A DNA stretch of 64,000 bases from Polyodon spathula (lineage: Eukaryota > Chordata > Actinopteri > Acipenseriformes > Polyodontidae), in the NCBI RefSeq assembly GCF_017654505.1, contig NC_054559.1:8684281-8748280 (forward strand), given 5' to 3'. The notes under the pieces were generated by a model that did not search any database, was not told the DNA's origin, and was given only the letters and a program-made list of their open reading frames with translations. Within the stretch, counting starts at the first letter, position 1. Each line of letters begins with the position of its first letter. Below are positions 52,000 to 63,490 of the stretch, one piece after another. Position numbers and translations under genes: made by a program.

Positions 52000-52155
52000 G
52001 AATGTGTAGATTTTATCTTTCACTTTGACATTATGGACTTTTTTTGTGTTGATCAGTGGCAAAAACTCCTAATTAAATCCATTTTGATTCCATGTTGTAA
52101 CATAATAAAATGTGGAAAAGTCCAAGGGGGGTGAATACTTTTGAGAGCCACTGTA
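52000..52155 (+). mobile_element. 3' terminus of a Tc1-like transposon
   Basis: The segment ends with AAAATGTGGAAAAGTCCAAG, then GGGGTGAATACTTTTGAGAG and CCACTGTATA. That is the mirror image of the terminus type seen at 48003. Upstream lie the usual subterminal words of this subfamily (CACTTTGACATTATGGAC and TTGATCAGTGGCAAAAACTC). No transposase coding was recognised before it. It is either the other end of the copy starting at 48003 or an independent fragment. Confidence 0.7.
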
Positions 52156-53604
52156 TACCATCCCTAGTGAATGTATTAAATGTGTGGGCTTTCTCAATAT
52201 TTCACACATCCACTGGCCAATTTTAGTGATTCTATACAATCATTATTTTACAGTGAAAGTGTGAAATAATGATTTCCTAAAACCAATTTTGATCATTGAT
52301 GACCCTTAATTAGGGGTGGAGATGTACTCTATTAATTTCTTCTTTATCACGTGTCGCAGACAACCCAGTATTCAAAAATCACTTTCGTTTTATAAAATAT
52401 TGGCAAGTAAAAATTGACCATCCACAACCTCTGACCTGAACAAATAAAATAACAAATTGGTAAAGCAGGTCTGAACAATTGGCAGCGTTTTGGAATGAAA
52501 CAAGATGTCACAACCCATAAACAATATAGAAATACATAAAAATGTCTTCTTAAACCTCAGTTATTTGTATAACAAGTTATTTTGCGTGGTATTTAGTTGA
52601 TATGCCATTACTCACTTCAGTTCAGTTACTTGTTAATAAACAGTCAATAAATGTGCAATAACAAATGAATCTGTCATTTGAGTTCCACTTACACAAAAGT
52701 GTTGCTACTGTTCATAGAGCATGTGGCAGTACACTCAAAATATAAGCTGCATTTCAGCTGGATTATCCTGGGTTAAAAAAAAGAAAAGAAATAACTGGAG
52801 ACTTCTGGTTTTTTCAAGCAATTTATTTCTAGCCTTGAATTTCGATGAGGCACATATGCATGGACCTGTAGACACAAGATGAGAGTCGTGAGACCTAGAA
52901 ATAGTATGTAAGATTCCTTATGGATCATCTCATAGATCCTCAGTTGTGAGATAATGGGCTGGACAAATCACTGCTGTACCTGTGTCTCTTTGAACATTAT
53001 GAAGGAGCACTTTGCAGTAATAACTCACAGTGAGCGGAGGCTTAGTGAAGAAACTATATTAATTCAAACTGCTGTATTGCTTTGTTTTGTTTGAGGAAAG
53101 ATAGCCTGCCGTTTTGCTGTAAGTTCTTGCATCGTTTGAGACTGTCTTTGTTTTCTTTGACTTTATTTGTGTAACAACACATACTTCAATATCCAGTTTT
53201 ACAGGAAACCCTGTCAATGCAAATTAGTGTGGGAGTCATGGATTGCTTGCCACTGCTGGTGAACCACACTTATTTCTCTAAAGGACTATTGAAGGATCCT
53301 TGAACATTTGTGGAGACGTATAGTATCTCGCTAGTCCCCCTCTTTTTGACCTAAATCGACTGCAGCATTTTTTCTTTTTTAAACTCTATAGGTGTTCCCT
53401 GTTATCACAAATTTTAAATTGCATTAATAATTTCTTCCAACCCTGCAGGGATGGCGACTAAACACTGAAACTGATTTGGAGTTTTTAATAATTATAATGG
53501 TAACCACAGTTAATTTGGGCCATTCATCACAAAAAAGGTGTGTAGATTCTAGACAGATGATTTCCATTTTTTTTTAAAATTTAAATGTAGTAGTCACCAA
53601 TTAT
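52156..53604. other. Noncoding, nothing recognised
   Basis: AT-rich sequence with no open frame or repeat terminus that I can support. Confidence 0.5.
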
Positions 53605-53790
53605 TATTATTATTTTTTAATCATTTTCTCCCAGTTGAGAATAGCTAATTATTTTTAGGCTCAGCTCACCACTACCACCCCCGCACTGACTCGGGCAGTG
53701 CTCGGCCAATATGTTTATTTAATTTATGGGCACCCGGGAATTGGAAAAGCAGTTTTTGTTAGTGGTCAGCTGGGCCAGTGTGTGAGCAGT
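53605..53790 (+). mobile_element. SINE-like dispersed repeat, copy B, internally deleted
   Basis: It contains CATTTTCTCCCAGTTGAGAA, then GCTCACCACTACCACCCCCG with CACTGACTCGG, then jumps to GTGCTCGGCCAATATG and GGCACCCGGGAATTGG. The first and last blocks are normally separated by several hundred bases in the longer family members I recall, so this copy probably lost its middle. It shares its AT-rich block with copy A at 24.4 kb. Confidence 0.5.
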
Positions 53791-56700
53791 TGGAAGTTAA
53801 TGTTAAAATGTTAACTTCATAACCAGTTATTTGCAGTAAATGACATTTAAGCAGATAAGGTAGCCTATTACTTTGCTTTTTTTTGGTGCTAATTTATGGA
53901 TAATATTGAAATTGATACTGCTGTACTTTCTCTCAAATACATGAACTTTTAAGAGCCCTCATTTCTTCCCCAAAGCAAATAATTACATTTAATTGAGTTG
54001 AGACCTTGATAATAAGAACGGCAAATGTTTTGTAAAAGGGGACCCATTAGTATTCCTGACTTAATGTAAACGATTGGCAGAATATGAAGTAAACAAGTTT
54101 GCAAATTCTAGTGTGTTCATCCAGTTTGTTCCCCTACAGAACATGTGGAAAATAAAGCTTTTGGCTAAATCTAGGCTTAGTGTACCAGCTGAGAAAATTA
54201 CAAGCAGTAGGCAGGAACTCTTTGAGCCTAAAACCCTGAGAAAGCATGGCCTTGTGAAAACTGAAGTCGCTTAGATTTTCGGCTATAAAATAACTGAAGC
54301 CTCAACAAGTATGACAGTCAAGCAGGGGCAGGCAGATAAGTTTGTTCTTCAATAGAGAAATACAGTAATATGATTTCTGACATCAACTGATTGTCTATGA
54401 ATTTGATTAGTCAACCCTGGACTTGCTGTTTGATGTGCTAAGGATTGCGATTATTTTGAGTCAATGCCTGAGCGGATGATGATACAATTTGAATTTTCCA
54501 CGCCTTGGGCCACAGCTAATGCTGTCATCTTATTAAATAGAATCGGTTTAAGCTTGTCGAGCAGGTCTGTACACATTACTGGCCATAATGAAGTAGGGAG
54601 CTGAAATGAACTAAAGAGAATTGATAACTGGGGTTAAAGCAAGAGGGATAATGGATGAATTATTTGAATAATGGTAAGATGACAAAGCCATGATTTGACA
54701 GAAATCAACATTTTGATTGTGCTTTACAAAAAAGTGATCATGGTTCCTTGCTTACAGTATTGACAGGATCACAAGTGAAAAAAAAAAACAACTGCTGGGC
54801 AGAAGTTCTGTTATCAATAAATAGTGCAGCCATTTATCTTTTTTTCATGCACTTATCAGTTTAAATGGAAGTCTGTCAAAAACATATATGTTCCATTCCC
54901 TTGCCTCTATGCATCAATGGGAGATTCCAATCTCATTTTTCCTTGACTGCACCCCAGGACAATTTTAAACTTTAAATGAGATTCCTTATACTCTACTTAC
55001 TGTATGTTGAGTTTTATAGGGGATGGAGGGCATAAATAAACTAGCTCTCACACACTTCCTTTAAATGCTCCAGTAGGATTTGTATTTTTAACCCAGGTGG
55101 TACTCCATTATCCCATTCAACCTTTGGATCTTGGAACAGACTGAAAAGAAGAGTGATGGTTTCAAACCAAGAGTGCTATGGAATTGACTTTCAAGAACAG
55201 CTTGGTTAGTGCAGGATATATTAATATTAATGTACACTGTCTTGCCAAAACAAACCCTTAATACTCATTGTATTAAAGTCCTATTCCTACACCTATAGCA
55301 GCTCGGACAGCTCTGACTTTTTAAAGTCACTAGGATGTGATGAATAAACAGAAAATGATACAAAGTGAACGTCAAAAACAACAGGAATACATTAGTTAAG
55401 ATATTCCAAGTGACCTTTTAAGATCCACAACTGGTTAAATCACTACAACTGACCTACAGTATTACTAATATAACTGTCGTTCCATTTAGTACAACAATCA
55501 ACACATGTATCTATGCATATTGATTTGTTATAAGGGTTAATCAACTTTTATTTGCATGACCCCTCAAAAGTTTTGACCCTCAACAGCCCAGTCCAAACCC
55601 AATCAGGTGAAGATTGTTTCAAGACTGATTCAAGCCGTGAGACATGTACCAGCTTTTAACTGAGCTTTTAACTTTAAATAAAACATGTTCAGCGGAGGAT
55701 TTTCATTTAAAAGGGTACCTGGCCCAGATCCAAGGCATCAGCAGTAGTACAGTCCAAGGGTGCTTATTATTAAAAAAAAAAAAAAAAAAAAACTATAATC
55801 ATAAGAGATTGAAAACAATAACAATTCTGTGAGAAAAAGCTAATAAAACAGGTAAAATAATAAAAACTCTGGAATTACTTTAAAATTTAATGAAACTACA
55901 ATCTGAAACAAACTAAAATTATTAAGGTTGCTAAGAAATGTAAGTGAGGTGGAATTATAAATGTGTCTTGGCCAATCAGAGTGATTGGTTTGACCAAGTC
56001 CAAATTTAGCACTAAACAAAGCTCAGTTTTCTGCATATGTTCTGTAAAATTGTGTTAAATAATTATATTAAAATGCACACCAATAAACAATACCATTGTA
56101 AAGAAAGTCCATTTAAATATGCATTGCTGGTTAAAAACAATCTGCTGCTGTTGTTTTTATAGACAATCCTATTTGAACAGCAAAAGAAAAAGAAAAGCAA
56201 TCCTTTTTATTGTGCCACACTTTTTTTTTTATTCATGCATTCATTTTTTTTTCATAATGCAGGAACATAAATCATCTGATTAATATATTTTTTACAACAT
56301 AAGCTCACCGCTATCTCTGTGCTGTAAACAATTGCACAAAGTAGCCCAATTTAAAAATATATGTAGTTTTCTCAAGTAGCAGTCAATCATTATTCCTAAC
56401 ACAGCTGCAAGATAAAAGTACCAATTCTATGCAGATAGGAGGTTGGGAATTTATATTAGCACTCTAGAGCTAATGGAATTGTGCTGTGTGTTTGTTTTAA
56501 GGGCGTTTGCCTTGCTTTAAAAGAAAATATAAGGGCTGCAGGCAGCCTTGAAGTACCTTGTTTTTGATTCGGGCCCACAGCTCTCTTATCAAAGATTTCA
56601 AATTCAAGTTTTACAAATAATTTCTTTGTTCTATTGTTAAATGAACTAGCCTTTCCACAAAACTAAGGGGCACCCTGCTTTGTAAAGGAGGAAAGATTAC

Positions 56701-57029
56701 TGGTTCTGAGTGATTCTCTTTGGAATTGTTTTTCTCTAAAAATACACAAGGTTATATACTGTAACTTGTTTGTATTTACAAGTGACTGACCCTGTAAACA
56801 GGGTCTATTTTTGTGTTTTTTTGTGTAAATAGTTTGTAGTGGTACTTGTTTTCATTGACTTGCATACAATATAAATGTGCAGAACTACTCCACAAACTAA
56901 ATAAATGGAAATATTGTCTATTTTCCTATATAACTGTGTTAACAATTACTTTATAAACCAGGAGATGGTTCATTTTCAGCATTGATTTAAATACTTGTTT
57001 TCCATGTGAGAATGTGTCTGGATGTGAAG
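53791..57029. other. Noncoding; 54.35-54.70 kb is a candidate conserved element
   Basis: The 54350-54700 block is balanced in composition and lacks simple repeats, unlike its flanks. This is only a compositional hint. A poly-A run lies near 55771-55791. No gene was recognised. Confidence 0.35.
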
Positions 57030-57312
57030 AAACTGTGGGCCAGTTATATAATTTGGGTTCAGTGATACAGGTGTGTGTATAAAAGGCTGCAACGGTCTAT
57101 GCTCAGTCTAGTAGAAGCTGGGGCTTAAGAAGGAGTTGCACTGGATTGCTGCCAAATGCAAGCTGATGTTTGCCTGTGTATTGTTATTATTTGTTAAACA
57201 AAAATCACATTTGGATTTATTTTTGTTAAATAAAAGTGCTTAATAGCACTGCTATTCAGCGACTGCCTGCATCCCTGCCTTTTTGCCTGATTGCTTTTGC
57301 TAAGCTCTTACA
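57030..57312 (+). mobile_element. Possible solo LTR
   Basis: The order is TATAAAA (near 57079), a GC-richer stretch, then AATAAA (near 57229) and a C/T-rich end (CTGCCTGCATCCCTGCC). That order of promoter, polyadenylation signal and short tail is LTR-like. There is no partner LTR or internal retroelement coding in the window. Confidence 0.3.
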
Positions 57313-58745
57313 GAACCCTATACAGTAGCTACACAATGCTTCAAATTATGTTTCAGTTGCTGACAAGTCATTTCTTGTGTATAGAAAGGTCTTAATGGCT
57401 AGCGCATTAAGTTTAAGTCCTGATATTTTAAAAAGGCTATTAAGGCAACAGTTAGATTAGGAGCAGCAATTGAAGCTACAGGTTCTGTATTATGTGTTCT
57501 TAACTGCCACCACAAGGCATAATATACTATACATCACTTGTTGACTCCAACCATTTAGGTCAGGGGTTTAACACTGATTTGCTGTTTAGGGATGTTCATG
57601 TTAAATTGTTTATACCCAAGTTAATGTACCTTAAGTCTGGGTCTTTGGTTAGAAGATGAGAAATTCTCCTTCACTTTTGTGTAAAATATAGGTTAATGCC
57701 AGAGGCAACAAAGAGATGTGCACTTAAAAATGTCCAAACTAGCTGCTGTAATGAAGATCATATGTAATAATAGTTGATGCCCTTGTAAACCAGAATCTGC
57801 ATGTCAGTGGTACATGCATTGCTTTGGGCCCCTGGTCCCATGACAACTACGCCCCTCTCAAATTTCCATTCCCTATTGCCTTAAGGACAGAGGGCTCAAT
57901 TTAAAAAAAAAAAAAAAATCTGTTTTTTATGTATGAAATAAAATGTTATATTCACAGAACTGTTATAGATTGCTGCTAAATACCCCAAAATTCTACAACG
58001 GTGAATGTATCAAGCATATTGAACATGACCAGTCATCAATGAATTAACGTATGTGGGTGCAAAAGTGGTACATTCCCTTTTCTCAAGAGAAGGAAAAAGA
58101 TAATGGGCAAGTAAGGTGTTTAGGTCCCCCAATTATTTATTTATTCATTGTCATCATTAACTGTAGGAAATATATATCAAGCAGCTACAATAGAATATAA
58201 ATATGTTTCATGCTTGACTGACAAGAGGTGTTGCTACTGGAAATTAACAATGAAAGCCAAAAGTGAAAATACAAAAGCAGAAAAAAAGATTATGGAGAGA
58301 AGGAATGGGAAATCAAATCCAAGATTAACAGTGGGTGGCAGTGAGGACATTGGGCTTGTCAGCATGGGACTCTTGACTGGAAATGAAGAGGGAGAATAAG
58401 AATGGGGATGGGATATAAACAGCAGGAGCGAACAGCATCTGGAAAGACTAAAATGTTAGGTAATAGACAGCTAAACTGATAAAGGCATTGGAAGAGAACA
58501 TTTCCCAGTGGGGAGTAGGGGTAGAGGGGTGGGTATAAATTGGAAACAACCTGGTAAGAGGCTTTTGAAAGTCACATCCAGACAAAACAGACAAGCAGGT
58601 ACAGTTATGTGGAGGAGGATATGGTTAAGCCTAATAAAAGTACATAGATTAAAAAAAAAACAACAACAACAAACTGTATGTGGAGGAAAATTCTTGAATT
58701 CTATACAAAATTCTTTTAATTCTTAAGATTACTTAAGACTGAATC

Positions 58746-58752
58746 TATATAT

Positions 58753-58809
<57 letters not shown>

Positions 58810-58823
58810 ATAATAATATATAT
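58746..58823. repeat. (TA)n microsatellite, interrupted
   Basis: TA runs separated by short TTA and TAA interruptions. Confidence 0.9.
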
Positions 58824-60869
58824 CGTATAGTGGAAGCAAAACACATTAAATGCAGTCTGAAAATGGACGAGACAGCAAGGATGGTGAAAGGGTGTCAATG
58901 CTTAAAACAAGGAATAGAGTGAAAAATGACATCAGGTCACATTCTATGCTTTGTCATATGGTTATAAGAAAGTTAGTGATCAATTGTTAAATGTGTATTT
59001 GCCTGCAAATTGTAAAGTGCAAAGTAAATTCTGGTATATTACAGCCCTATTACAAACTACAGTAATATCTACCTGTCTCTTAGCAAATGGATAGTTACAG
59101 CATTCCTAATTTTTACATTTTTATTTATTTAAAAAAAAAAAGTGTGCATAAAACAGAATCTGAAAGCTAACATTCTACCAATAAACCAAAATAAATAAAT
59201 AAATAAATAATCATTTATGTCCTGTTCTCTCTCCCTCCTGCCCTGCTTCAGTGCTCCATGCCCCAGTGCCCAAAATGCCCCTTGCTGGGACAGAAACAGC
59301 TCCCTGCCACTGTATACTTGTCATCATCACATTGAGAGGTGAGCGACTCCTCTGCTTTCCCTGCTTCCATTGACCTGAGAGACAGTGAGTCACCAATTCC
59401 CCAGAGGGAGCTGTCCCAACCAGGCCATACACCATGGGGAACCTCCCACCAGCACACAGCACAGTTGAGCAGCTACCACGCTTTCTTACATCCCGTTAGT
59501 CAGCAGGCAAAAGCATCAACATAAACAGCAGTCCCCACTTTCATTAGGTAATTTACTTGGTTCTATCCATCTGTTATAGCTAATGAGTCACGTCTGGGGT
59601 CTCTTTCTGCATGCCGTGCAGTCTGGACGAGAAGATGGCAGAGTGAAGCTGAGGCAACACACCCTGTTTACAATTAACCTAAAATAAATCACAAAAAAAC
59701 AAACTGCAAATAAACAAGTGTGTCGCTGTTGTTTTTTTCAAACTTTGCTGTATGTCCTAGGCACAGGATGACATCTGTACACAGAATTAGAAGTACTAGA
59801 AATCTGATCTCTAAATTGACTGGATAGTTTCTCATACATGATTTACTATATAACTTTACAATAGACCTGATATTTTTCCACATAATGCTTATTTTAAACT
59901 TTATGTTTCGTACCTTGCCTTGGTAAATCAGAACTATCAATTAACTCAGTCAATTGCGCTGCCACTCAATCTTAATTTATTACAGCTATATTCAAATTTA
60001 CATCACTTAGACAAATGGTTTTGGTAAATAACTACTGAACGAGGATGAAGGTATATATATCAAGCGTATATATATGTTTCCTATCATGCTATGTTTTTCA
60101 GGTATTGCTAGATTGCCTTGAATCAACCCTGCCAAAAGGTAGATAGCAGGATTCTAATGTGTTCAGATTAAAGCTTTGTCAGATAGGACTAATAAGGATA
60201 CAGACCTCACACTGTATTGATTGTTTAAAAATCAACCTAGTGCAAAGTAAAGTGGATTGGATGCAGAAGCAGATAATGCAAGTGTGAATGATTACAAATG
60301 TACTTATATTATGCAAAAAACAATAACTGATGTGTCATACCACAGAATGTTATTACTGTATATGACTCTTCCATAGTCCAATTGGTAGCCAGTTAAAGTG
60401 ATCTGACTTGGAATCTCACTTATCAGAAATTCCTTTTTTATCAGTTTATCCTTTTTTTAAAATACAGCATTCATAGCTGTCAAACGAGAAACATTCCTCC
60501 AGGAAGCTGATAAAGGAGATATTTGTTTTATTGTTATTGTTGGCGTTCGGATAAGGTGAAAGTGTCAAGAGACTGTCATACAGAACAGTACTAAGCTATG
60601 CATTTTTTGTAGGGTAATACATGTTCCTACAGTGTCTATAACTGTGCTGTTATAATATAGCTTAGATAAATTAAACAAAGTGATTGGCTGAACAAGATCA
60701 CATGACCGAGCAGTAAGAATTGTCTTATGTATGGTTTTGGGCGGATCACCTCTGAAGATCAAAACGTGCTGGGTCAACTGCTTAAAAAAAGCTTCTGGCC
60801 CACCATACTAGCAGTTAACGACTTTGGGCCAAATGTATATAAACACTAACAAAAATGAAATAGAATCGT

Positions 60870-60896
60870 AAAAAAAAAAAAAAAAAAAAAAAAAAA
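60870..60896. repeat. Poly-A run (27 nt)
   Basis: A pure A homopolymer. Confidence 0.9.
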
Positions 60897-61220
60897 GTGC
60901 CATGAATTTATATTCTTTACAATCTCAAAATATCGATCTCCTCGACTGCAGCGGTAGTTCTTGTAAAGCCCCAGGCTTAAGTACCAAATTCTGCTGGACT
61001 TCAGGAAATAGATATATATTGTGCAGCTATGGACAAAAGTTTTGCATCATCCTTTAGAATTAATACATTTTGCTTCATAAAGTTGAGTAAAACCTGCCAA
61101 ACAATGTTATGTTAACATATTGAATTACATTCCACTTTGTAGTTTTCCATTTACTTAACAGTAAACTGACAAAAACTGAAAAAAGGGACATTTCATAACA
61201 TGAAATACTGGACTACTATT

Positions 61221-61474
61221 AATTAAATTTAGATTTTTATATAGTGCCTTTCATAGTGGACCACCATAACAAAGTGCTTACAAGATATGAGACTAGGGTA
61301 TGTGAACTATGCATCAGCTGCTTACAACAACATCTCACCCCAAAGATGCAGCACAAGGAGGTTAAATGACTTGCTTAGGGTCACACAGTGAGTCAGGGGC
61401 TGAGCGGGGATTTGAACTGGGGACCCCCAGGTTATAAGTCTGTTTCTTTAAGCACAGGACCACACAGCCTCCTT
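61221..61474 (-). mobile_element. MIR/CORE-like tRNA-derived SINE
   Basis: On the minus strand the element opens with a tRNA-like head containing a box-B-like AGTTCAAATCC (plus positions about 61408-61418). A segment resembling the MIR consensus follows: GACTCACTGTGTGACCCTAA, then GCAAGTCATTTAACCTCC. The tail reads GGCACTATATAAA. The order (tRNA head, CORE-like middle, LINE-derived tail) fits the ancient MIR/CORE-SINE superfamily. No clear target-site duplication was found. It interrupts a Tc1-like copy. Confidence 0.75.
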
Positions 61475-61773
61475 ATGGCTTCTGGTAGACTTTTGCAGTA
61501 TCATTTTGCAGTTTTTTTAATTACATGCTGTTAAAATATCTAAATTATGTTTTGTATATATACACATACACATACACTGTTGTGCAAAAGTCTTAGACAC
61601 ATTCAGGAGTTAGAATATATATCGATGTTATCAGCATCAACAATTTTTTCAAAGCCTCCACTAGTGTTTTTCACTATTATAACAACTTTGACTGTTATTG
61701 ATACAACTTAGTTTGGTGAGATGGAACCAAGCTTGTCATTTAGTAATCTTTAATTCACATTGATCAGAATCTT

Positions 61774-62108
61774 GGGGGGGGGTAGATTTGGAACACACTT
61801 TTTTGGGGGTTGAGAATCATTTGATATGATGAAACCCCCCCCCCCCCCCCCCCCCCCCCCCGGCGGGTTTTTTGTAAGATTTGGTAGGGGGGGGGTATAG
61901 GGCTGGGGGGGGTTGATTTGGTTTGGGATTGGGGGGGGGGGTTTGGGGGGGGGTTTGATTGGGGGTGGATTGGGGATTGGGATTGGGGGGGGCGGTTTTT
62001 TTTGGTTGGGCGGGGTAGATTTTGATTGTGTTGGTGGTTTGTTTGGGGCCCCCGGGGGGGGGTTGTGATTTGATTGTTGAATTATATTAGATTTTGATTG
62101 GCCCTGGC

Positions 62109-62156
<48 letters not shown>

Positions 62157-62165
62157 ATTTTTTTT
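61774..62165. other. Abnormal G/C-homopolymer tract
   Basis: Two long poly-C runs (61835-61861 and 62110-62154) bracket about 250 bases of almost only G and T with many G runs of 6-10. It then returns abruptly to normal AT-rich sequence. This is unlike anything else in the window and reads as low-quality consensus inside the Tc1-like element. Confidence 0.8.
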
Positions 62166-62315
62166 TTTATTATTATTATGTCTCAATCCTAAAATTCCAG
62201 GTGCTTCAAAACTTTTAGACATAGCTGTAGGTTCATATTATCAAGAATATGGTTAAATACATTACAGTAATTTCAGGCATCAGTGTGTATTATAATGCAG
62301 TGAGCGGTTTTGTTC
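62165..62315 (+). repeat. Left arm of a roughly 1-kb-spaced inverted duplication
   Basis: This arm includes the Tc1-like terminus (CAAAACTTTTAGACATAGCT) and about 80 bp beyond it (AAGAATATGGTTAAATACAT). It is inversely repeated at 63213-63340. Homology continues past the transposon end, so it is not just two copies of one terminus. Confidence 0.7.
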
Positions 62316-62577
62316 AGGTTGACTTATATGATTGATACAACATTTTGCATGACTGCCTCGTAAATTAGTGTTGAGAAGAGCATGTTTGAAGGAATACAAA
62401 ATAAAGATTCAGAGCCCGATTTATTATAGTAAGGAAACAGTGATTTCAAATGTCAACTTTACTTAGCATAGTGTATTAAACATGCAAATAAGCAGTCATA
62501 TTTTTTTAAACTGCAGTAATAAACATAGTCCTTTTATAACCACAATAACCCACTACCGGGTCTGCTCACTTCACTAT

Positions 62578-63216
62578 AATTAGGGCTTCTGATTTTCGGT
62601 TTTAACCTTTAAAACCCGATAAAACACCCCCGGTACAAAGAAAAATTAAATTGGTGGATAGCAAATAAACACCAGAAAAAACACAGGAAAAAAACGTGGA
62701 AATGGTTAATCCATTCACGTTGACTTTATCCTTTTTACATTAAAATATGAAAACCTACTACAAAAATAATAATATATATATTTCTATTGGAGACTCTGCT
62801 TGTGAGATTTAAAATTAGATTAAAATCAGGAATGGAGGCTTGTTAGCGGGATTTAAAGCTGTATTCCATTTAAGATACGGAGGATTTAAAACAGAATTGT
62901 GGTGAAATATACAAAAATGCCTACACACAAAAACCCCAGAAGAATGTACCCGTGACCATAGGGATTTCGTTGTGGAAGACAGAAAAGGAAAGGAGATACA
63001 ACTTAAGTGTGCAAGTACTGTCGATTTACTAAACATATTCTGACAGAAAAAAAAGCTCAAGCATTTTGGAAAGTAACCGAAAACACTAATTTCACACAGT
63101 ATATCAAAAACAAAAGCCCCGAAAAAAAAAAAAAAAAGATTTACATAAAACTCAAAAATAGCTAAAAATAAGCACCGAAAAATACAATTAATAAAAACAG
63201 AAAAACAGAAGCCCTA
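62578..63216. mobile_element. Nonautonomous element with TAATTAGGGCTTCTG inverted ends
   Basis: TAATTAGGGCTTCTG near 62578 is matched by CAGAAGCCCTAATTA near 63202-63216. The adjacent inner sequence is also inversely similar (ATTTTCGGTTTT near 62590; its A-rich counterpart with CACCGAAAAATA near 63173). The interior of about 600 bp has no coding capacity; the open frame 62815-63060 shows no domain. It fits a MITE or deletion derivative. Confidence 0.6.
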
Positions 63217-63340
63217 ATTATAATACACACTGATGTCTGCAATTACTGGAATGTATTTAACCATATTCTTGATAACATGAACCTACAGCTATGGCCAAAA
63301 GTTTTGTATCACCTAGAATTTTAGGTTTGCGACATAATTT
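63213..63340 (-). repeat. Right arm of the inverted duplication
   Basis: It is the inverse of 62165-62315 with scattered substitutions. It contains ATGTATTTAACCATATTCTT, then the Tc1-like end CAGCTATGGCCAAAAGTTTT. The two arms flank the 62578-63216 element. Confidence 0.7.
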
Positions 63341-63380
63341 TAAAAATATATATATATATGAACATAATTTGATATTTTAT

Positions 63381-63490
63381 GTGTGGTAAGACATATCTTA
63401 CCACACTTCTGAGTGAGGCACAAGGCTCTGCCTATGGCCTTGTGCCTCACAACACACCCAGGCATGTGCAAGATATGTCTTACCGCACAC
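63381..63490. mobile_element. Nested-palindrome hairpin element
   Basis: The outer arms GTGTGGTAAGACATATCT (63381-63398) and their complement (63471-63490, one indel) enclose a perfect inner stem, GTGAGGCACAAGGC (63413-63426) with 63437-63450, around a 10-nt loop. The left outer arm also contains its own 18-bp palindrome (63385-63402). A GGGTTATTGCTT word follows at about 63500. No coding capacity. Confidence 0.65.

Larger units (their letters stand above)
57313..61021. other. Noncoding; GC-richer block at 59.2-59.5 kb
   Basis: The 59216-59540 block is clearly GC-richer than its surroundings and gives open frames on both strands (59211-59462 minus, 59339-59524 plus) with no known domain; it is probably an unclassified repeat. 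The rest is AT-rich with simple repeats. Confidence 0.4.
61022..62232. mobile_element. Tc1-like nonautonomous or decayed element with nested insertions
   Basis: The left terminus CAGCTATGGACAAAAGTTTT (61027-61046) faces a right terminus CAAAACTTTTAGACATAGCT (near 62207-62227), its near inverted complement, so the two bound about 1.2 kb. Inside are a MIR-like SINE (61221-61474), another transposon-like end near 61575 (CACTGTTGTGCAAAAGTCTT), and an abnormal homopolymer tract. The first 200 bp match the copy at 23.5 kb. No transposase ORF survives. Confidence 0.55.
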
